A program made the position numbers and the translations under genes. 57,136 nt of DNA from positions 1 through 57,136 of the forward strand of contig CACGJO010000006.1 of the NCBI GenBank assembly GCA_902573425.1. The letters run 5' to 3'. Origin of the DNA: an uncultured Pelagibacteraceae bacterium. Its GTDB lineage: Bacteria > Pseudomonadota > Alphaproteobacteria > Pelagibacterales > Pelagibacteraceae. Shown here in pieces: positions 26,169 through 36,715 of this stretch. Position 1 is the first letter of the stretch. The number at the start of each line of letters is the position of its first letter. Under the pieces are notes generated by a model that was not told the DNA's origin, did not search any database, and saw nothing but the letters and a program-made list of their open reading frames with translations.

Positions 26169-28125
26169 TTAACAAATTACTTTTATAAAGTTTTTTAAAA
26201 AAATTAATACTTCTAGGGTTTGCAAGTGCTTGTAAATTTTCAATTTTATTTCCATGAATAGCTTTTTTTACAGCTAACTCAACAATTTTACCACTTTTTG
26301 TTCTTGGTATTTCATCAATCATAATTACTTTATGAGGTACGTGTTTTGGAGAACAATCTTTTTTAATTTTTTTCTTAATGAAATTAATGTCTGAATCGCT
26401 CAATTTATTTTTATTATTCATTACAACAAAAAGTAAAATTTTAACATCATCATCTTTCTCCTGCCCGACTACAAGACTTTCACGAATAAAATTAATTTTT
26501 TCTACCTGTCTGTATATTTCAGCAGTTCCTATTCTTACTCCACCAGGGTTCAATGTAGCATCTGACCTTCCATAAATTATAAAACCTCCATTTTTGGTCT
26601 TTTGAATAAAGTCTCCATGGTGCCAAATATTTTTATATTTTGTAAAATATGCATTTTTAAACTTTTTATTTTTTGGGTCGTTCCAAAACTTAATTGGCAT
26701 TGTTGGAAATGGTTTTTTTATTACCAATTCTCCTTTTTTGTTTTTTGAAACCTTTTTTCCATTTTCATCAAAAATATCCACATCGATTCCTAAACTTTCA
26801 CCCTGAATTTCACCGGCATACACTTTTGAAAAAATATTTCCAAGAACTAAGCATCCAACAACGTCTGTACCACCACTTATAGATGTCAAATGAACATCTT
26901 TTTTAATGTTTTTATAAACATACTCAAAACACTCTTTAACAAGTGGTGAGCCTGTTGAAGCTATAATTTTTAACTCAGGTAATTTTAATTTATTAAAATT
27001 AAAATTTTCTTTTTTTAGAAAATCAATGTATTTAGCACTGACCCCAAATAAATTGATATTTTCTCTGGAGCAAAACTTTATTAAAGAGTCCTTAGAGGGA
27101 TAAGTTGGTGATCCGTCGTATAAAAATAGACTTGATCCAGACGAAAGTGCTCCCACCAACCAATTCCACATCATCCAGCCAGTAGTCGTATAATAAAAAA
27201 CTTTAAAATTATTTTTAATATTACAGTGTAAGGAGAACTCTTTATTATGTTCAATAAGAACGTTCCCAGCGCCATGAGTAATGCATTTGGGCGCTCCAGT
27301 AGTTCCACTTGAGTACAAGATATAAAGAGGATGGTTAAAATCAAATTTTTTAAAAGTATTATCAATTGGAGAACTTTTAATAACACTATAAAAATCAATA
27401 TACTTAGGATTTATTTTTTTTTTAAATTTATCTGAGTATGGAAAAACTATAATTTTTCTTATAGATTTAATTTTTTTTAAAATATTTGGTATTTTTTTAA
27501 TTATATTAATCTTTTTTCCATTATAAAAATAATAATCACAAGTAATCAAAACTTTGGGTTTTATTTGATTAAATCTATCAATAACACCGTCAGTTCCAAA
27601 ATCAGGAGAGCAAGAAGACCAAACCAGTCCATTTTTAGAAGAAGCTAAAAAAGAAACAACAGCTTCTATTGTATTAGGGACATACGCTGCAACTCTTTCT
27701 TTCTCCTTTAATCCAATTCTATTAAAATAAGCTGATAACTTACAAACGTTCTTAAACAAATCATTCCACTTAATATTTTTTTTAATACCAGACTCAGAAA
27801 AAAAATTTAAAGCTATTTCGCTGTTTCTTTTAGACAAAAGATTTTCAGCATAATTTAATTTAGAATCTGGAAAAAAATTATTTTTATAAAATACTTTATT
27901 TCTTTTGATGATTTTTTTTCCTTTAATTCCCTTTATTTTAGTAAAGTTCCAAACTTCTGACCAGAAAACCTCAGGTTTTTTTACAGACCATTTCCATAGA
28001 TCGTTAAAATTTTCTTTTTTTTTGTATAGTTTTTTTTTATTTAATATTTTACAAAAATTATAAAGATTTGACTTTTTTCTTAGAGCTTCATTTGCTTCCC
28101 ACAATGAAGACTGTTTCTTTTTCAT
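26161..28125 (-). CDS. Acetoacetyl-CoA synthetase
   Basis: ANL-superfamily adenylating enzyme, 654 residues. It activates acetoacetate (or a related short acid) to its CoA thioester with ATP, channelling ketone bodies or polyhydroxybutyrate breakdown products. The P-loop is YSSGTTGAPKCITHG; GWMMWNWLVGAL and VSAKYIDFLKKE are typical of acetoacetyl-CoA synthetase rather than acetyl-CoA synthetase. The hinge region is GRSDATLNPGGVRIGTAEIY, and the adenylation lysine lies in PRTKSGKIVE. N-terminal WEANEALRKKSNLYNFCKIL matches the family's extra N-terminal region. It follows the zinc-ribbon gene by 5 bases. Confidence 0.9.
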   Translation of the reverse strand: MKKKQSSLWEANEALRKKSNLYNFCKILNKKKLYKKKENFNDLWKWSVKKPEVFWSEVWNFTKIKGIKGKKIIKRNKVFYKNNFFPDSKLNYAENLLSKRNSEIALNFFSESGIKKNIKWNDLFKNVCKLSAYFNRIGLKEKERVAAYVPNTIEAVVSFLASSKNGLVWSSCSPDFGTDGVIDRFNQIKPKVLITCDYYFYNGKKINIIKKIPNILKKIKSIRKIIVFPYSDKFKKKINPKYIDFYSVIKSSPIDNTFKKFDFNHPLYILYSSGTTGAPKCITHGAGNVLIEHNKEFSLHCNIKNNFKVFYYTTTGWMMWNWLVGALSSGSSLFLYDGSPTYPSKDSLIKFCSRENINLFGVSAKYIDFLKKENFNFNKLKLPELKIIASTGSPLVKECFEYVYKNIKKDVHLTSISGGTDVVGCLVLGNIFSKVYAGEIQGESLGIDVDIFDENGKKVSKNKKGELVIKKPFPTMPIKFWNDPKNKKFKNAYFTKYKNIWHHGDFIQKTKNGGFIIYGRSDATLNPGGVRIGTAEIYRQVEKINFIRESLVVGQEKDDDVKILLFVVMNNKNKLSDSDINFIKKKIKKDCSPKHVPHKVIMIDEIPRTKSGKIVELAVKKAIHGNKIENLQALANPRSINFFKKLYKSNLLNE

Positions 28126-28130
28126 TAAAC

Positions 28131-28664
28131 TTACCTAAAAAAATCTAAAATGAGTATTTTAAATATCTCTAAAGACTCAAAAAAATGATCGATATAAGGC
28201 TCAAGAACAGGAAACTTTCTTCCAATTCTGCTTCTCTCAAAGTTTAAAATTCCTATAAAAAAAATTGATAAAATTGAATAGGTGATAATATAATTGAAAA
28301 AACCAAATCCCGGTTTTTCGATAGTTTTTGATTTCGGTTGTTTCTGAATTTTTGTTGTTGTTTTTACCTTTTTGACTTTACTAGTAAGACCTTTATCTAC
28401 AGCATATTTCTCAATTGAGGTTCCCCATTTTTCTTGCATATATTCTTTTGAATACGGTGCAGGACCTTTACGTTTTTGAGTTTTTTTCTTTGGAGCTGCT
28501 TTAATAACTATTGGTGATGTTTTAACAATTCCTGGAGTTTGCTTTAATGGATATTGTGTCCATTTTTTTTCACAAAAGCCGCACTGGACCAATCTACCAG
28601 TTGCTGGTATTGAACCATCTGGGAGATTAAATTTCTTTTCACCACAAACGCAAGTTATAATCAT
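28131..28664 (-). CDS. MJ0042-type zinc-ribbon protein with one membrane segment
   Basis: A 177-residue protein common in form in alphaproteobacteria. The N-terminus is a zinc ribbon with Cys5, Cys7, Cys28 and Cys31 (TCVCGEKKF, then VQCGFCEKKW). A long Lys/Pro/Thr-rich linker follows (about 45-118), then one hydrophobic segment (122-141) and an amphipathic tail. It is probably anchored in the inner membrane with the ribbon in the cytoplasm. Function is unknown. It is the first gene of a minus-strand unit with acetoacetyl-CoA synthetase. Confidence 0.75.
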   Translation of the reverse strand: MIITCVCGEKKFNLPDGSIPATGRLVQCGFCEKKWTQYPLKQTPGIVKTSPIVIKAAPKKKTQKRKGPAPYSKEYMQEKWGTSIEKYAVDKGLTSKVKKVKTTTKIQKQPKSKTIEKPGFGFFNYIITYSILSIFFIGILNFERSRIGRKFPVLEPYIDHFFESLEIFKILILDFFR

Positions 28665-28717
28665 ATAATTGAATAATACTGCTATTTATAAAAATTACAC
28701 TAGAAATTAAATACTTT

Positions 28718-28746
28718 TTTACTTTACAAATTTAATGTTGTATATC
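28718..28746 (+). promoter_or_regulatory. Candidate promoter for tRNA-Val/tRNA-Asp
   Basis: TTTACT (28718-28723) and TATATC (28741-28746) are 17 bases apart, placing initiation about 13 bases before tRNA-Val. The match is moderate and the DNA is AT-rich, so support is limited. Confidence 0.35.
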
Positions 28747-28765
28747 TCGGATCGACTGATTAATG

Positions 28766-28841
28766 GGGCGGTTAGCTCAGTTGGTAGAGCATCTCGTTTA
28801 CACCGAGAGGGTCATAGGTTCGAGTCCTTTACCGCCCACCA
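28766..28841 (+). tRNA. tRNA-Val(UAC)
   Basis: Complete 76-base tRNA. Acceptor GGGCGGT (28766-28772) pairs with ACCGCCC (28831-28837); discriminator A and encoded CCA end at 28841. The anticodon arm TCTCG/CGAGA holds the loop TTTACAC with anticodon TAC. The T-arm carries GGTTCGAGTCC. Two bases separate it from tRNA-Asp, so both are likely cut from one transcript. Confidence 0.97.
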
Positions 28842-28843
28842 GT

Positions 28844-28921
28844 GGGGGTGTAGCTCAGTTTGGTTAGAGCGCCTGCCTGTCACGCAGGAGGTCGCGGGTT
28901 CGAGTCCCGTCACTCCCGCCA
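28844..28921 (+). tRNA. tRNA-Asp(GUC)
   Basis: Complete 78-base tRNA. Acceptor GGGGGTG (28844-28850) pairs with CACTCCC (28911-28917), including one G-U pair; discriminator G and encoded CCA end at 28921. The anticodon arm CCTGC/GCAGG encloses CTGTCAC with anticodon GTC. The T-arm is CGGGTTCGAGTCCCG. Confidence 0.97.
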
Positions 28922-29028
28922 CTATTGATAATCGTTTTCAGTTAAATAATTGATAAATGTGAATATCTGTCACTGTACACTTTTGATTAAGTTGATATAT
29001 ATAATCTCATTAAGATTAATATAAGAAT

Positions 29029-29049
29029 CCCCAAACTAAAGTATTGGGG
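29029..29049 (+). promoter_or_regulatory. Hairpin in the presumed nuo leader
   Basis: CCCCAA (29029-29034) pairs with TTGGGG (29044-29049) around a 9-base loop, a stem with four G-C pairs in otherwise AT-only surroundings. It ends 16 bases before the nuoA ATG. A TATAAT (29000-29005) just upstream would make a good -10, though I see no convincing -35. If that promoter is used, the hairpin would be at the very 5' end of the nuo mRNA, where it could stabilise the transcript. Confidence 0.45.
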
Positions 29050-29065
29050 TAGATATTGATAAAAC

Positions 29066-29434
29066 ATGCTATTTGAATTTTTAACAGATTACTTATCTAT
29101 AATAATATTCGTATTTATTGCTTTAGCTTTAAGCATTGGTTTTATTGCTATTAATTACGTGGCATCTCCAAAAAATCCAGATCCAGAAAAGCTATCAGCT
29201 TACGAGTGTGGGTTTAGTCCCTTCAGCGACTCGAGAATTAAGTTTGATGTCAGGTTCTATTTAGTTGCAATTTTGTTCATCATTTTTGATTTAGAAATCG
29301 CTTTTTTATTCCCATGGGCGGTTTCTTTGGGAAATATTGGTTTACTTGGATTTTATTCAATGATGGCATTTTTATTTATACTTACGGTTGGATTTGTTTA
29401 TGAGTGGAAGAAAGGGGCATTAGAATGGGAATAA
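29066..29434 (+). CDS. nuoA: NADH-quinone oxidoreductase subunit A
   Basis: Small membrane subunit of complex I with three hydrophobic segments, 122 residues. The family marks are KLSAYECGF (the loop cysteine near the quinone site) and [12 protein letters not shown]. It is the first of fourteen nuo genes in one run. The preceding 144 bases hold a possible promoter and a hairpin. Its 3' end overlaps nuoB. Confidence 0.97.
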   Translation: MLFEFLTDYLSIIIFVFIALALSIGFIAINYVASPKNPDPEKLSAYECGFSPFSDSRIKFDVRFYLVAILFIIFDLEIAFLFPWAVSLGNIGLLGFYSMMAFLFILTVGFVYEWKKGALEWE

Positions 29435-29961
29435 ATTTATTTAATCAAAAGAGTAGACAAGACAGTATTCCTGACGAGTTTAAAGAAATTGCAAAAGATT
29501 TTAGCGAAAAAGGTTTTATAACGACCTCATCTGAAAATTTAATAAATTGGGCTAGAACAGGATCACTTCATTGGATGACTTTTGGTTTAGCTTGTTGCGC
29601 TGTTGAAATGATGCAGACATCGATGCCAAGATACGATTTAGAAAGATTTGGAGCAGCTCCACGAGCTTCTCCAAGGCAATCAGATGTTATGATTGTTGCG
29701 GGCACGCTAACAAATAAAATGGCAGCACCACTAAGAAAAGTTTATGACCAAATGCCCGAACCAAGATATGTCATATCTATGGGTAGCTGTGCTAATGGTG
29801 GTGGCTATTACCATTACTCATATTCAGTAGTGAGAGGATGTGATAGAATTGTTCCAGTTGATATTTATGTTCCTGGATGTCCTCCTTCTGCTGAAGCTTT
29901 GTTGTACGGAATTCTTCAACTACAAAAAAAAATAAGAAGAGAAGGCACTCAAAAGAGATAA
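29425..29961 (+). CDS. nuoB: NADH-quinone oxidoreductase subunit B
   Basis: Carries the N2 [4Fe-4S] cluster, the last electron donor to quinone. Ligands are seen in LACCAVEMM (adjacent cysteines), MGSCANGGG and [15 protein letters not shown] take the ATG at 29425 (178 residues), overlapping the nuoA stop by 10 bases; a GTG at 29404 would add seven residues and is less likely. Confidence 0.96.
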   Translation: MGINLFNQKSRQDSIPDEFKEIAKDFSEKGFITTSSENLINWARTGSLHWMTFGLACCAVEMMQTSMPRYDLERFGAAPRASPRQSDVMIVAGTLTNKMAAPLRKVYDQMPEPRYVISMGSCANGGGYYHYSYSVVRGCDRIVPVDIYVPGCPPSAEALLYGILQLQKKIRREGTQKR

Positions 29962-29968
29962 ACCCATA

Positions 29969-30568
29969 ATGAATCTTGCTGAACTAAACAATTTGTTAAA
30001 CTCAGAACTGACTTCCAAAATTAAAGAGTCAAAGGAAGAAAATGGCGAACTTTTAATAAACGTAGAGCTCACAAACATCTACTCGACAATATTATTTTTA
30101 AAAACTGATAGTAAATGTAAATTTAGACAGTTGATTGATATTTTAGCTGTAGATTTTCCAGGTGAGGAAGACAGATTTAAAATATATTATCTTTTATTAA
30201 GTCATGAAAACAACATAAGAATAAAAATTGTTAGCCAAATCCAAATTGACAGCAAAGTTCCCTCAATTACTAAAATTTATCCATCTGCAAATTGGATGGA
30301 AAGAGAAGTATTTGACATGTACGGAATTAAATTTAAAAATCATCCAGATCTAAGAAGAATTTTAACAGATTACAATTTTAAAGGCTTTCCATTAAGGAAA
30401 GATTTCCCTCTGACAGGCTTTAACGAGGTCAGATATAGCGAAAAAGATAAAAAAGTTATTTATGAACCAGTAAAGCTTGAACAAAACTATAGAAATTTTG
30501 ATTTTAGCAGCCCGTGGGAAGGAACTAAATACATTAAAGAGGTTAAAGAAAAAGTTAAAAATGACTAA
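29969..30568 (+). CDS. nuoC: NADH-quinone oxidoreductase subunit C
   Basis: Peripheral-arm subunit, 199 residues, separate from NuoD as in other alphaproteobacteria rather than fused as in E. coli. The 30-kDa signature is [31 protein letters not shown], followed by [13 protein letters not shown]. It starts 7 bases after nuoB and overlaps nuoD by 8 bases. Confidence 0.96.
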   Translation: MNLAELNNLLNSELTSKIKESKEENGELLINVELTNIYSTILFLKTDSKCKFRQLIDILAVDFPGEEDRFKIYYLLLSHENNIRIKIVSQIQIDSKVPSITKIYPSANWMEREVFDMYGIKFKNHPDLRRILTDYNFKGFPLRKDFPLTGFNEVRYSEKDKKVIYEPVKLEQNYRNFDFSSPWEGTKYIKEVKEKVKND

Positions 30569-31736
30569 ACAAAAAAAAACAATGAATTTAAATTTTGGTC
30601 CACAGCATCCTGCCGCACACGGGGTTCTTAGACTTATACTTGAACTTGACGGGGAGGTCGTTGAAAAAGTTGATCCACATATAGGATTGTTACATAGAGG
30701 TACAGAAAAATTAATCGAACATAAAACATACACCCAAGCGCTCCCTTATTTTGATAGACTAGATTATGTGGCACCAATGAACCAAGAACATGCATTCGCA
30801 TTAGCAACTGAAAAATTATTAAAAATAGAAGTTCCAATTAGAGCTCAGTATCTAAGAGTAATATTTTGCGAAATTGGAAGAATTTTAAGTCACCTGCTAA
30901 ATATTACTACTCAAGCCTTAGACGTAGGAGCTCTCACTCCATCACTATGGGGTTTTGAGGAAAGAGAAACGCTTATGACTTTTTACGAAAGAGCTTCAGG
31001 TTCTAGATTACACGCTAATTATTTTAGAACAGGCGGGGTTCATCAAGATATTACAAACGATCTTTTAAATGATATAGGCATATTCTCTGAGAAATTTCCT
31101 AAAGTAATCGATGATCTTGAAAATCTGCTTACAGACAATAGAATTTTTAAGCAAAGAAACGTCGATATTGGAATTGTAACAAAAGAAGATGCTCTATCTC
31201 ATAGTTTTTCAGGGGTAATGTTGAGAGGATCTGGAGTAGCTTGGGATTTAAGAAAATCACAACCCTATGAATGTTATAAAAATTTAGATTTTAAAATACC
31301 TGTAGGAAAGAATGGAGATTGTTATGACAGATATTTATGTAGAATTGAAGAAATGCGTGAAAGCGTAAAAATTATTAAACAATGTTTAAAACAAATACCC
31401 AAAGGTCCAATCAAAACAGTAGATGGAAAAATTTCACCACCTAAAAAAGAAGATTTAAAAGAGTCAATGGAAGCTCTTATTCATCATTTTAAATTGTTTA
31501 CCGAGGGATACAGGGTTCCAAAGGGAGAAGTGTATAGTTCTGTGGAGGCTCCAAAAGGAGAATTTGGCGTATATTTAATATCAGATGGATCAAACAAACC
31601 TTATAGATGTAAAATACGAGCTCCAGGATTCTCACATCTACAAGCAATAGATTATTTAACTAAAGGACATATGTTGGCGGACGTGCCTGCAGTTTTAGGA
31701 TCTTTAGATATAGTTTTTGGCGAGGTAGATAGATGA
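30561..31736 (+). CDS. nuoD: NADH-quinone oxidoreductase subunit D
   Basis: 49-kDa subunit forming the quinone pocket with NuoB. The start at 30561 gives 391 residues beginning [22 protein letters not shown], the normal N-terminus; an earlier in-frame ATG at 30477 lies inside nuoC and adds an unrelated stretch. GPQHPAAHG holds the quinone-site histidines, and [13 protein letters not shown] and [20 protein letters not shown] close the protein. The stop overlaps the nuoE ATG (ATGA). Confidence 0.96.
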   Translation: MTKQKKTMNLNFGPQHPAAHGVLRLILELDGEVVEKVDPHIGLLHRGTEKLIEHKTYTQALPYFDRLDYVAPMNQEHAFALATEKLLKIEVPIRAQYLRVIFCEIGRILSHLLNITTQALDVGALTPSLWGFEERETLMTFYERASGSRLHANYFRTGGVHQDITNDLLNDIGIFSEKFPKVIDDLENLLTDNRIFKQRNVDIGIVTKEDALSHSFSGVMLRGSGVAWDLRKSQPYECYKNLDFKIPVGKNGDCYDRYLCRIEEMRESVKIIKQCLKQIPKGPIKTVDGKISPPKKEDLKESMEALIHHFKLFTEGYRVPKGEVYSSVEAPKGEFGVYLISDGSNKPYRCKIRAPGFSHLQAIDYLTKGHMLADVPAVLGSLDIVFGEVDR

Positions 31737-32341
31737 GTGTAAAAAAAGTATACGACAAGCAGCCCGATACATTTGAGTTCACAAAAGAAAATTTGGTTTT
31801 AGCTGAAAATATTTTAAATAAATATCCTAAAGAAAGAAAAAAAAGTGCTGTTATGCCCTTACTTTATTTAGCTCAAAATCAAAATGATAATTGGATACCT
31901 TTGGCAGCACTAAAGTACATAGGTAAATTTTTATCAATGCCATACATAAATGTTTATGAAATAGCTACGTTTTATTCAATGTATAATCTAAGCCCAGTAG
32001 GTAAATATTTTGTTCAGGTTTGTACAACAACACCGTGTCTATTAAGAGGTGCAAATGAAATTGTTAAAGCCTGTCAAAAAAAGATATCTAAAAATGAAAA
32101 TACAATTTCTGAAAACGGCATGTGTTCTTGGACCGAAGTTGAGTGTTTAGGAGCTTGTGTTAATGCACCAATGATGCAGGTAAATAGAGATTACTATGAA
32201 GATTTAAGCAAAAATAATATAGAAAAAATACTCGACTCATTTATGCAAGACGACCCTATAAAACCTGGCTCGTTTAGAAATAGAAAAAGTAGCGCCCCTG
32301 AAAACAATAAAATTAATGGGAATGGAATAAATAATGCTTAA
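31733..32341 (+). CDS. nuoE: NADH-quinone oxidoreductase subunit E
   Basis: 24-kDa thioredoxin-like subunit with the N1a [2Fe-2S] cluster, 202 residues. Cluster cysteines are in [11 protein letters not shown] and [10 protein letters not shown]. The N-terminal helix bundle ([21 protein letters not shown]) is conserved. The last ~35 residues are a polar, Asn-rich tail typical of alphaproteobacterial NuoE. It overlaps nuoF by 8 bases. Confidence 0.95.
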   Translation: MSVKKVYDKQPDTFEFTKENLVLAENILNKYPKERKKSAVMPLLYLAQNQNDNWIPLAALKYIGKFLSMPYINVYEIATFYSMYNLSPVGKYFVQVCTTTPCLLRGANEIVKACQKKISKNENTISENGMCSWTEVECLGACVNAPMMQVNRDYYEDLSKNNIEKILDSFMQDDPIKPGSFRNRKSSAPENNKINGNGINNA

Positions 32342-33656
32342 GCAAGAAGACAGAATTTTTAAAAATTTATATAACGATCTAGGATCTAGTTTAAATGACT
32401 CTTTTAAAAGGGATGATTGGTCAAATACGAAAGAATTAATTTCTAAAGGCAAAGAGTGGATAATTAATGAAGTTAAACTTTCTGAACTAAGGGGTAGAGG
32501 AGGAGCTGGTTTTCCAACTGGCGTTAAGTGGTCATTTGCTCCAAAAAAAGTAGGCTCAAGACCACATTACCTAATTATCAATGCCGATGAATCAGAACCA
32601 GGCACATGTAAGGATAGAGATATAATGAGGTTTGAACCACAAAAATTAATCGAGGGCTGTTTAATAACTGCTTACGCAGTCAATGCACACAAATGTTATA
32701 TTTATATTCGTGGCGAATATACAAAAGAGGGAGAGTATTTACAAAAAGCCATAGACGAAGCATATGAAAAAAATTTAATTGGAAAGAATGCGTGCAATTC
32801 TGGTTGGGATTTGGACATTTATATTCATTATGGAGCCGGGGCATATATATGCGGAGAAGAAACCGCGTTGTTAGAAAGTCTTGAGGGAAACAAGGGTCAG
32901 CCTAGACTTAAACCACCTTTTCCAGCTTTAGTTGGATTATACGGCTGTCCAACAATTGTAAATAATGTTGAGACTATTGCTGTGGTTCCAACAATTCTAA
33001 GGAGAGGAGCAAAATGGTTTGCTTCTTTGGGAAGACCTAAGAATACTGGTACTAAAATATTTTGCATATCAGGGAATGTAAATAAACCGTGCAACGTAGA
33101 AGAAGAAATGGGTATATCATTAAAAGATTTAATCGAAAAGCACGCAGGTGGAGTGATTGGCGGATGGGAAAATTTACAAGCTGTCATTCCTGGAGGATCT
33201 TCGATGCCTCTAATACCAAAAGCATCATGCGATACACTTAAAATGGATTTTGACTCGTTGGTTGCTGAAAAGAGTGGATTAGGAACAGCTGGTGTTATTG
33301 TTATTAATAAAGATCAAGATATTTTAAAATGCATGGCAAGGATCGCCAGATTTTATAAACATGAAAGCTGCGGTCAATGTACTCCTTGTAGAGAAGGCTC
33401 TGGTTGGATGTGGAGAATTTTAGAAAGAGCAGCAAAAGGTGAAGCTACACATAAAGATATTGATTTGCTATCAGATGTTACCAAACAAATTGAGGGTCAC
33501 ACCATTTGTGCTTTTGGTGAAGGTTCTGCTTGGCCGGTACAAGGTCTACTTAGACACTTTAGAAAAGAAATAGATAAAAGATGTTATTCTGAACCAATTA
33601 TTAAAAAAAGAAAAAATATTCCGTATTTAGTTGATCAACATTTATTAGAAAAATAA
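32334..33656 (+). CDS. nuoF: NADH-quinone oxidoreductase subunit F
   Basis: NADH- and FMN-binding subunit, 440 residues. [13 protein letters not shown] forms the nucleotide site, [19 protein letters not shown] the FMN region, and [10 protein letters not shown] with a later Cys (HTICAFGE) binds the N3 [4Fe-4S] cluster. Electron entry point of complex I. It is followed after 2 bases by nuoG. Confidence 0.97.
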   Translation: MLKQEDRIFKNLYNDLGSSLNDSFKRDDWSNTKELISKGKEWIINEVKLSELRGRGGAGFPTGVKWSFAPKKVGSRPHYLIINADESEPGTCKDRDIMRFEPQKLIEGCLITAYAVNAHKCYIYIRGEYTKEGEYLQKAIDEAYEKNLIGKNACNSGWDLDIYIHYGAGAYICGEETALLESLEGNKGQPRLKPPFPALVGLYGCPTIVNNVETIAVVPTILRRGAKWFASLGRPKNTGTKIFCISGNVNKPCNVEEEMGISLKDLIEKHAGGVIGGWENLQAVIPGGSSMPLIPKASCDTLKMDFDSLVAEKSGLGTAGVIVINKDQDILKCMARIARFYKHESCGQCTPCREGSGWMWRILERAAKGEATHKDIDLLSDVTKQIEGHTICAFGEGSAWPVQGLLRHFRKEIDKRCYSEPIIKKRKNIPYLVDQHLLEK

Positions 33657-33658
33657 AT

Positions 33659-35707
33659 ATGCCAAAAATTACAGTAAATAATAAAGAGATTGAGTTTGAA
33701 AATGGGATGACCGTTTTGCAGGCATGTGAACTTGCTGGCGCTGAAATTCCAAGATTTTGCTACCACGAGCGTTTATCAATAGCGGGAAATTGTAGAATGT
33801 GTTTAGTTGAAATGGAAAAATCTTCAAAACCAATTGCCTCTTGCGCAATGCCAGCTACTGAAGGAATGAAAATTAAAACTAACACTGAGAAAGTCGAAAA
33901 GGCTAGAAAAGGAGTTATGGAATTCTTATTAGCCAATCATCCTTTAGATTGTCCTGTGTGTGACCAGGGTGGAGAATGTGATTTACAAGATCAGTCACTT
34001 TATTATGGTTTCGATAAATCAAGATTCAAAGAGAATAAAAGAAAAGTTAAAGACAAGTATATGGGTCCATTAATTAAAACAATAATGACAAGGTGTATTC
34101 ACTGCACTAGATGCGTAAGATTTGCAACAGAGGTTGCAGGAGTAACAGAGATAGGAGCGATTGGTAGAGGAGAGAACATGGAAATTACAACTTTCCTAGA
34201 AAAATCTATGGAGTCTGAACTCTCAGCTAATGTCATCGATCTATGTCCGGTTGGTGCACTAACTTCAAAACCTTATGCATTTGAAGCTAGACCGTGGGAG
34301 TTAAAAAAGACAGAAACTATAGATGTAATGGATGCAGTAGGTTCAAACATAAGAGTTGATACCTACGGATGGGAAGTAAAGCGGGTTTTGCCGAGATTAA
34401 ATGAAGAAATAAACGAGGAATGGATTTCAGACAAAACAAGATATGCATGTGATGGTTTACTAAAACAAAGGATAGACAAACCTTTTAAAAGAGAAAACGG
34501 TAAATTAATCGAATGTTCTTGGGATGAAGCCTTAAATATAGTTGGTTCAAAAATAAAAGAGACAGATAAAAATCAAATAGGTTTTCATGCTGGCGACATG
34601 TTAAGTATGGAAACAATTAATTCTTTAAAAGAGCTTGCAAAAAAACTAAGTATTCCAAATTACGAGTTTAGAGAGAAACCTTTTTATTTAAATTCTGATA
34701 ATAAGATGAATTATATTTTTAATTCATCAATCAAAGGAATTGAAAAGTCTGACTGTATAGTGCTTATAGGCACAAACCCGAGACATGAGGCAACAATGTT
34801 GAATGCTAGAATTCGAAAAGCATTCGTAACAAAGAAAATACCTATAATTTCTTTTGGCGATCCAGGCGATCTTACTTATGATTATACTAATGCAGGAAAT
34901 TCAACCGAAGATATAAAAAAACTATTAAACAAAGAAAATGAAACCAGTAAAATACTTCTTAATTCAAAAAAACCAATCATAATTATTGGGGAATCTGCGC
35001 TAGAACTTGATTCAGCAAAGTTTATTTTACAAGGTATCAAAAAATTTTTGAAAGAAAATAATTTTATAAATGAGAACTGGAACGCATTTAATATTCTTCT
35101 ACAAAATGCCTCTTCAGTGGGTGCGATTGATCTAGGTTTTTTTGAAAAAAATAATAGTTTTAACTTTTTTAACAAACTTAAAAATAACGAATTTAAACTA
35201 TTATATTTTATAGGTTCAGATAATCTAGATTTTATAAAATCAAATGAATTTATTATTTATCAAGGTAGCCATGGAGATAGAATGGCTCAAATCGCAGATG
35301 TGATATTGCCAAGTCCGGCTTACACTGAACAGAATGGTTTATTCATAAATTTAGAAGGAAGACTTCAAAAATCAAATAAATCAACATATCCACCTGGATC
35401 ATCCAAAGAGGACTGGAAGATATTCAATTTAATTTTAAATAATCTAAAAGAAGATGAAATATTCAAAAATTTTGTGGAACTTAGAACTGATACTATTTCA
35501 AAAATTAAAAATCACACAGATTTTGATCTTTTACCAAAAAAAACTATTCAGGATTTAAAATTTGAGTCGGGATCATTTATAAATGAGTCAATCTATGTGA
35601 ATGAAATAGATTATTATTTTAGCAACTCAATAGCTAGATCATCTAAAACAATGAGTGATTGTAGGGCCGCAAGATCAAAGAAACTTAATAAAATTACAGG
35701 AAGTTAA
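33659..35707 (+). CDS. nuoG: NADH-quinone oxidoreductase subunit G
   Basis: Large Fe-S subunit, 682 residues. The N-terminal ferredoxin domain has CYHERLSIAGNCRMCLVE for a [2Fe-2S] cluster; HPLDCPVCDQGGECDLQ and CIHCTRCVRF with CPVGAL supply [4Fe-4S] ligands. A molybdopterin-oxidoreductase-like domain without cofactor follows. The C-terminal third is Lys/Asn-rich and more divergent. Length agrees with alphaproteobacterial NuoG. Confidence 0.96.
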   Translation: MPKITVNNKEIEFENGMTVLQACELAGAEIPRFCYHERLSIAGNCRMCLVEMEKSSKPIASCAMPATEGMKIKTNTEKVEKARKGVMEFLLANHPLDCPVCDQGGECDLQDQSLYYGFDKSRFKENKRKVKDKYMGPLIKTIMTRCIHCTRCVRFATEVAGVTEIGAIGRGENMEITTFLEKSMESELSANVIDLCPVGALTSKPYAFEARPWELKKTETIDVMDAVGSNIRVDTYGWEVKRVLPRLNEEINEEWISDKTRYACDGLLKQRIDKPFKRENGKLIECSWDEALNIVGSKIKETDKNQIGFHAGDMLSMETINSLKELAKKLSIPNYEFREKPFYLNSDNKMNYIFNSSIKGIEKSDCIVLIGTNPRHEATMLNARIRKAFVTKKIPIISFGDPGDLTYDYTNAGNSTEDIKKLLNKENETSKILLNSKKPIIIIGESALELDSAKFILQGIKKFLKENNFINENWNAFNILLQNASSVGAIDLGFFEKNNSFNFFNKLKNNEFKLLYFIGSDNLDFIKSNEFIIYQGSHGDRMAQIADVILPSPAYTEQNGLFINLEGRLQKSNKSTYPPGSSKEDWKIFNLILNNLKEDEIFKNFVELRTDTISKIKNHTDFDLLPKKTIQDLKFESGSFINESIYVNEIDYYFSNSIARSSKTMSDCRAARSKKLNKITGS

Positions 35708-35710
35708 TAT

Positions 35711-36706
35711 ATGGAAACTTTTCTACAAATATATAATGAGACATATAAAATTTTATTATTACTAGTTCCGATATTAGTATCTGTCGCATTAATCGTTTGG
35801 TTTGACAGGCGAGTATGGGGTTTTGTACAAAAAAGAAAAGGGCCTAATGTAGTTGGTCCGTTTGGTTTATTTCAAACATTAGCAGATGCACTAAAATATA
35901 TTTTTAAAGAAATTATAATTCCTGCTAGTGCAAATAAAATTGTTTTTATTTTAGCACCAATAATAACAATGACACTTGCTTTATCAGCCTGGGCTGTAAT
36001 TCCATTAAGTGATAAGATGGTCATTGCAGACATTAATGTTGGTATACTTTATATTTTTGCAATTTCATCATTGAGCGTGTATGGAATTATTATGGGAGGT
36101 TGGGCTTCGAACTCCAAATATCCTTTTCTAGGAGCAATTAGATCTGCAGCCCAAATGGTATCTTACGAAGTTTCAATAGGGATAATAATAATTAATGTTT
36201 TACTTTGTGTAGGTTCTTTAAATTTAAAAGATATTGTAATGGCCCAACAAAATCTTTGGTTTGTAGTTCCACTATTTCCTATGTTTGTTGTATATTTTAT
36301 ATCTGCTTTAGCTGAAACTAATCGACCACCATTTGATTTACCTGAGGCTGAAGCAGAGCTAGTAGCTGGTTATCAAACCGAATATTCTGGAATGATGTAT
36401 GCAATGTTTTGGCTTGGTGAGTATGCGAACATATTATTGTTGTGTGCCTTAGGTTCTATTCTCTTTTTAGGTGGTTGGTTATCACCAGTTGATATTTATC
36501 CTCTAAATGCAATACCAGGTATATTCTGGATGATATTTAAAATTTTAATATTATTTTTTATGTTTGCTTTAATAAAAGCAATTGTTCCAAGATATAGATA
36601 CGATCAATTAATGAGACTAGGTTGGAAAATATTTCTTCCATTCTCTTTAGTATACGTTGTTCTTACAGCAAGTTTTTTGGTTTATTTTGATTTATTACCT
36701 AAATAA
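35711..36706 (+). CDS. nuoH: NADH-quinone oxidoreductase subunit H
   Basis: Membrane subunit at the junction of the two arms, 331 residues, about eight hydrophobic segments. [22 protein letters not shown] and [27 protein letters not shown] (quinone-channel acidic loop) are the hallmarks. It starts 3 bases after nuoG. Confidence 0.97.
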   Translation: METFLQIYNETYKILLLLVPILVSVALIVWFDRRVWGFVQKRKGPNVVGPFGLFQTLADALKYIFKEIIIPASANKIVFILAPIITMTLALSAWAVIPLSDKMVIADINVGILYIFAISSLSVYGIIMGGWASNSKYPFLGAIRSAAQMVSYEVSIGIIIINVLLCVGSLNLKDIVMAQQNLWFVVPLFPMFVVYFISALAETNRPPFDLPEAEAELVAGYQTEYSGMMYAMFWLGEYANILLLCALGSILFLGGWLSPVDIYPLNAIPGIFWMIFKILILFFMFALIKAIVPRYRYDQLMRLGWKIFLPFSLVYVVLTASFLVYFDLLPK

Positions 36707-36715
36707 GGATTTGAA

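Noticed and set aside
28766..28921. Possible integration site at the tandem tRNA genes
   Set aside because: Both tRNAs are intact, and there is no integrase, no partial tRNA repeat and no foreign cargo next to them.
28735..28953. A 72-codon open frame on the plus strand
   Set aside because: It runs across tRNA-Val and tRNA-Asp; the apparent protein is translation of the two tRNA genes.
30477..30560. Longer nuoD start at 30477
   Set aside because: The extra 28 residues lie inside nuoC and do not resemble NuoD; the ATG at 30561 fits family length and context.
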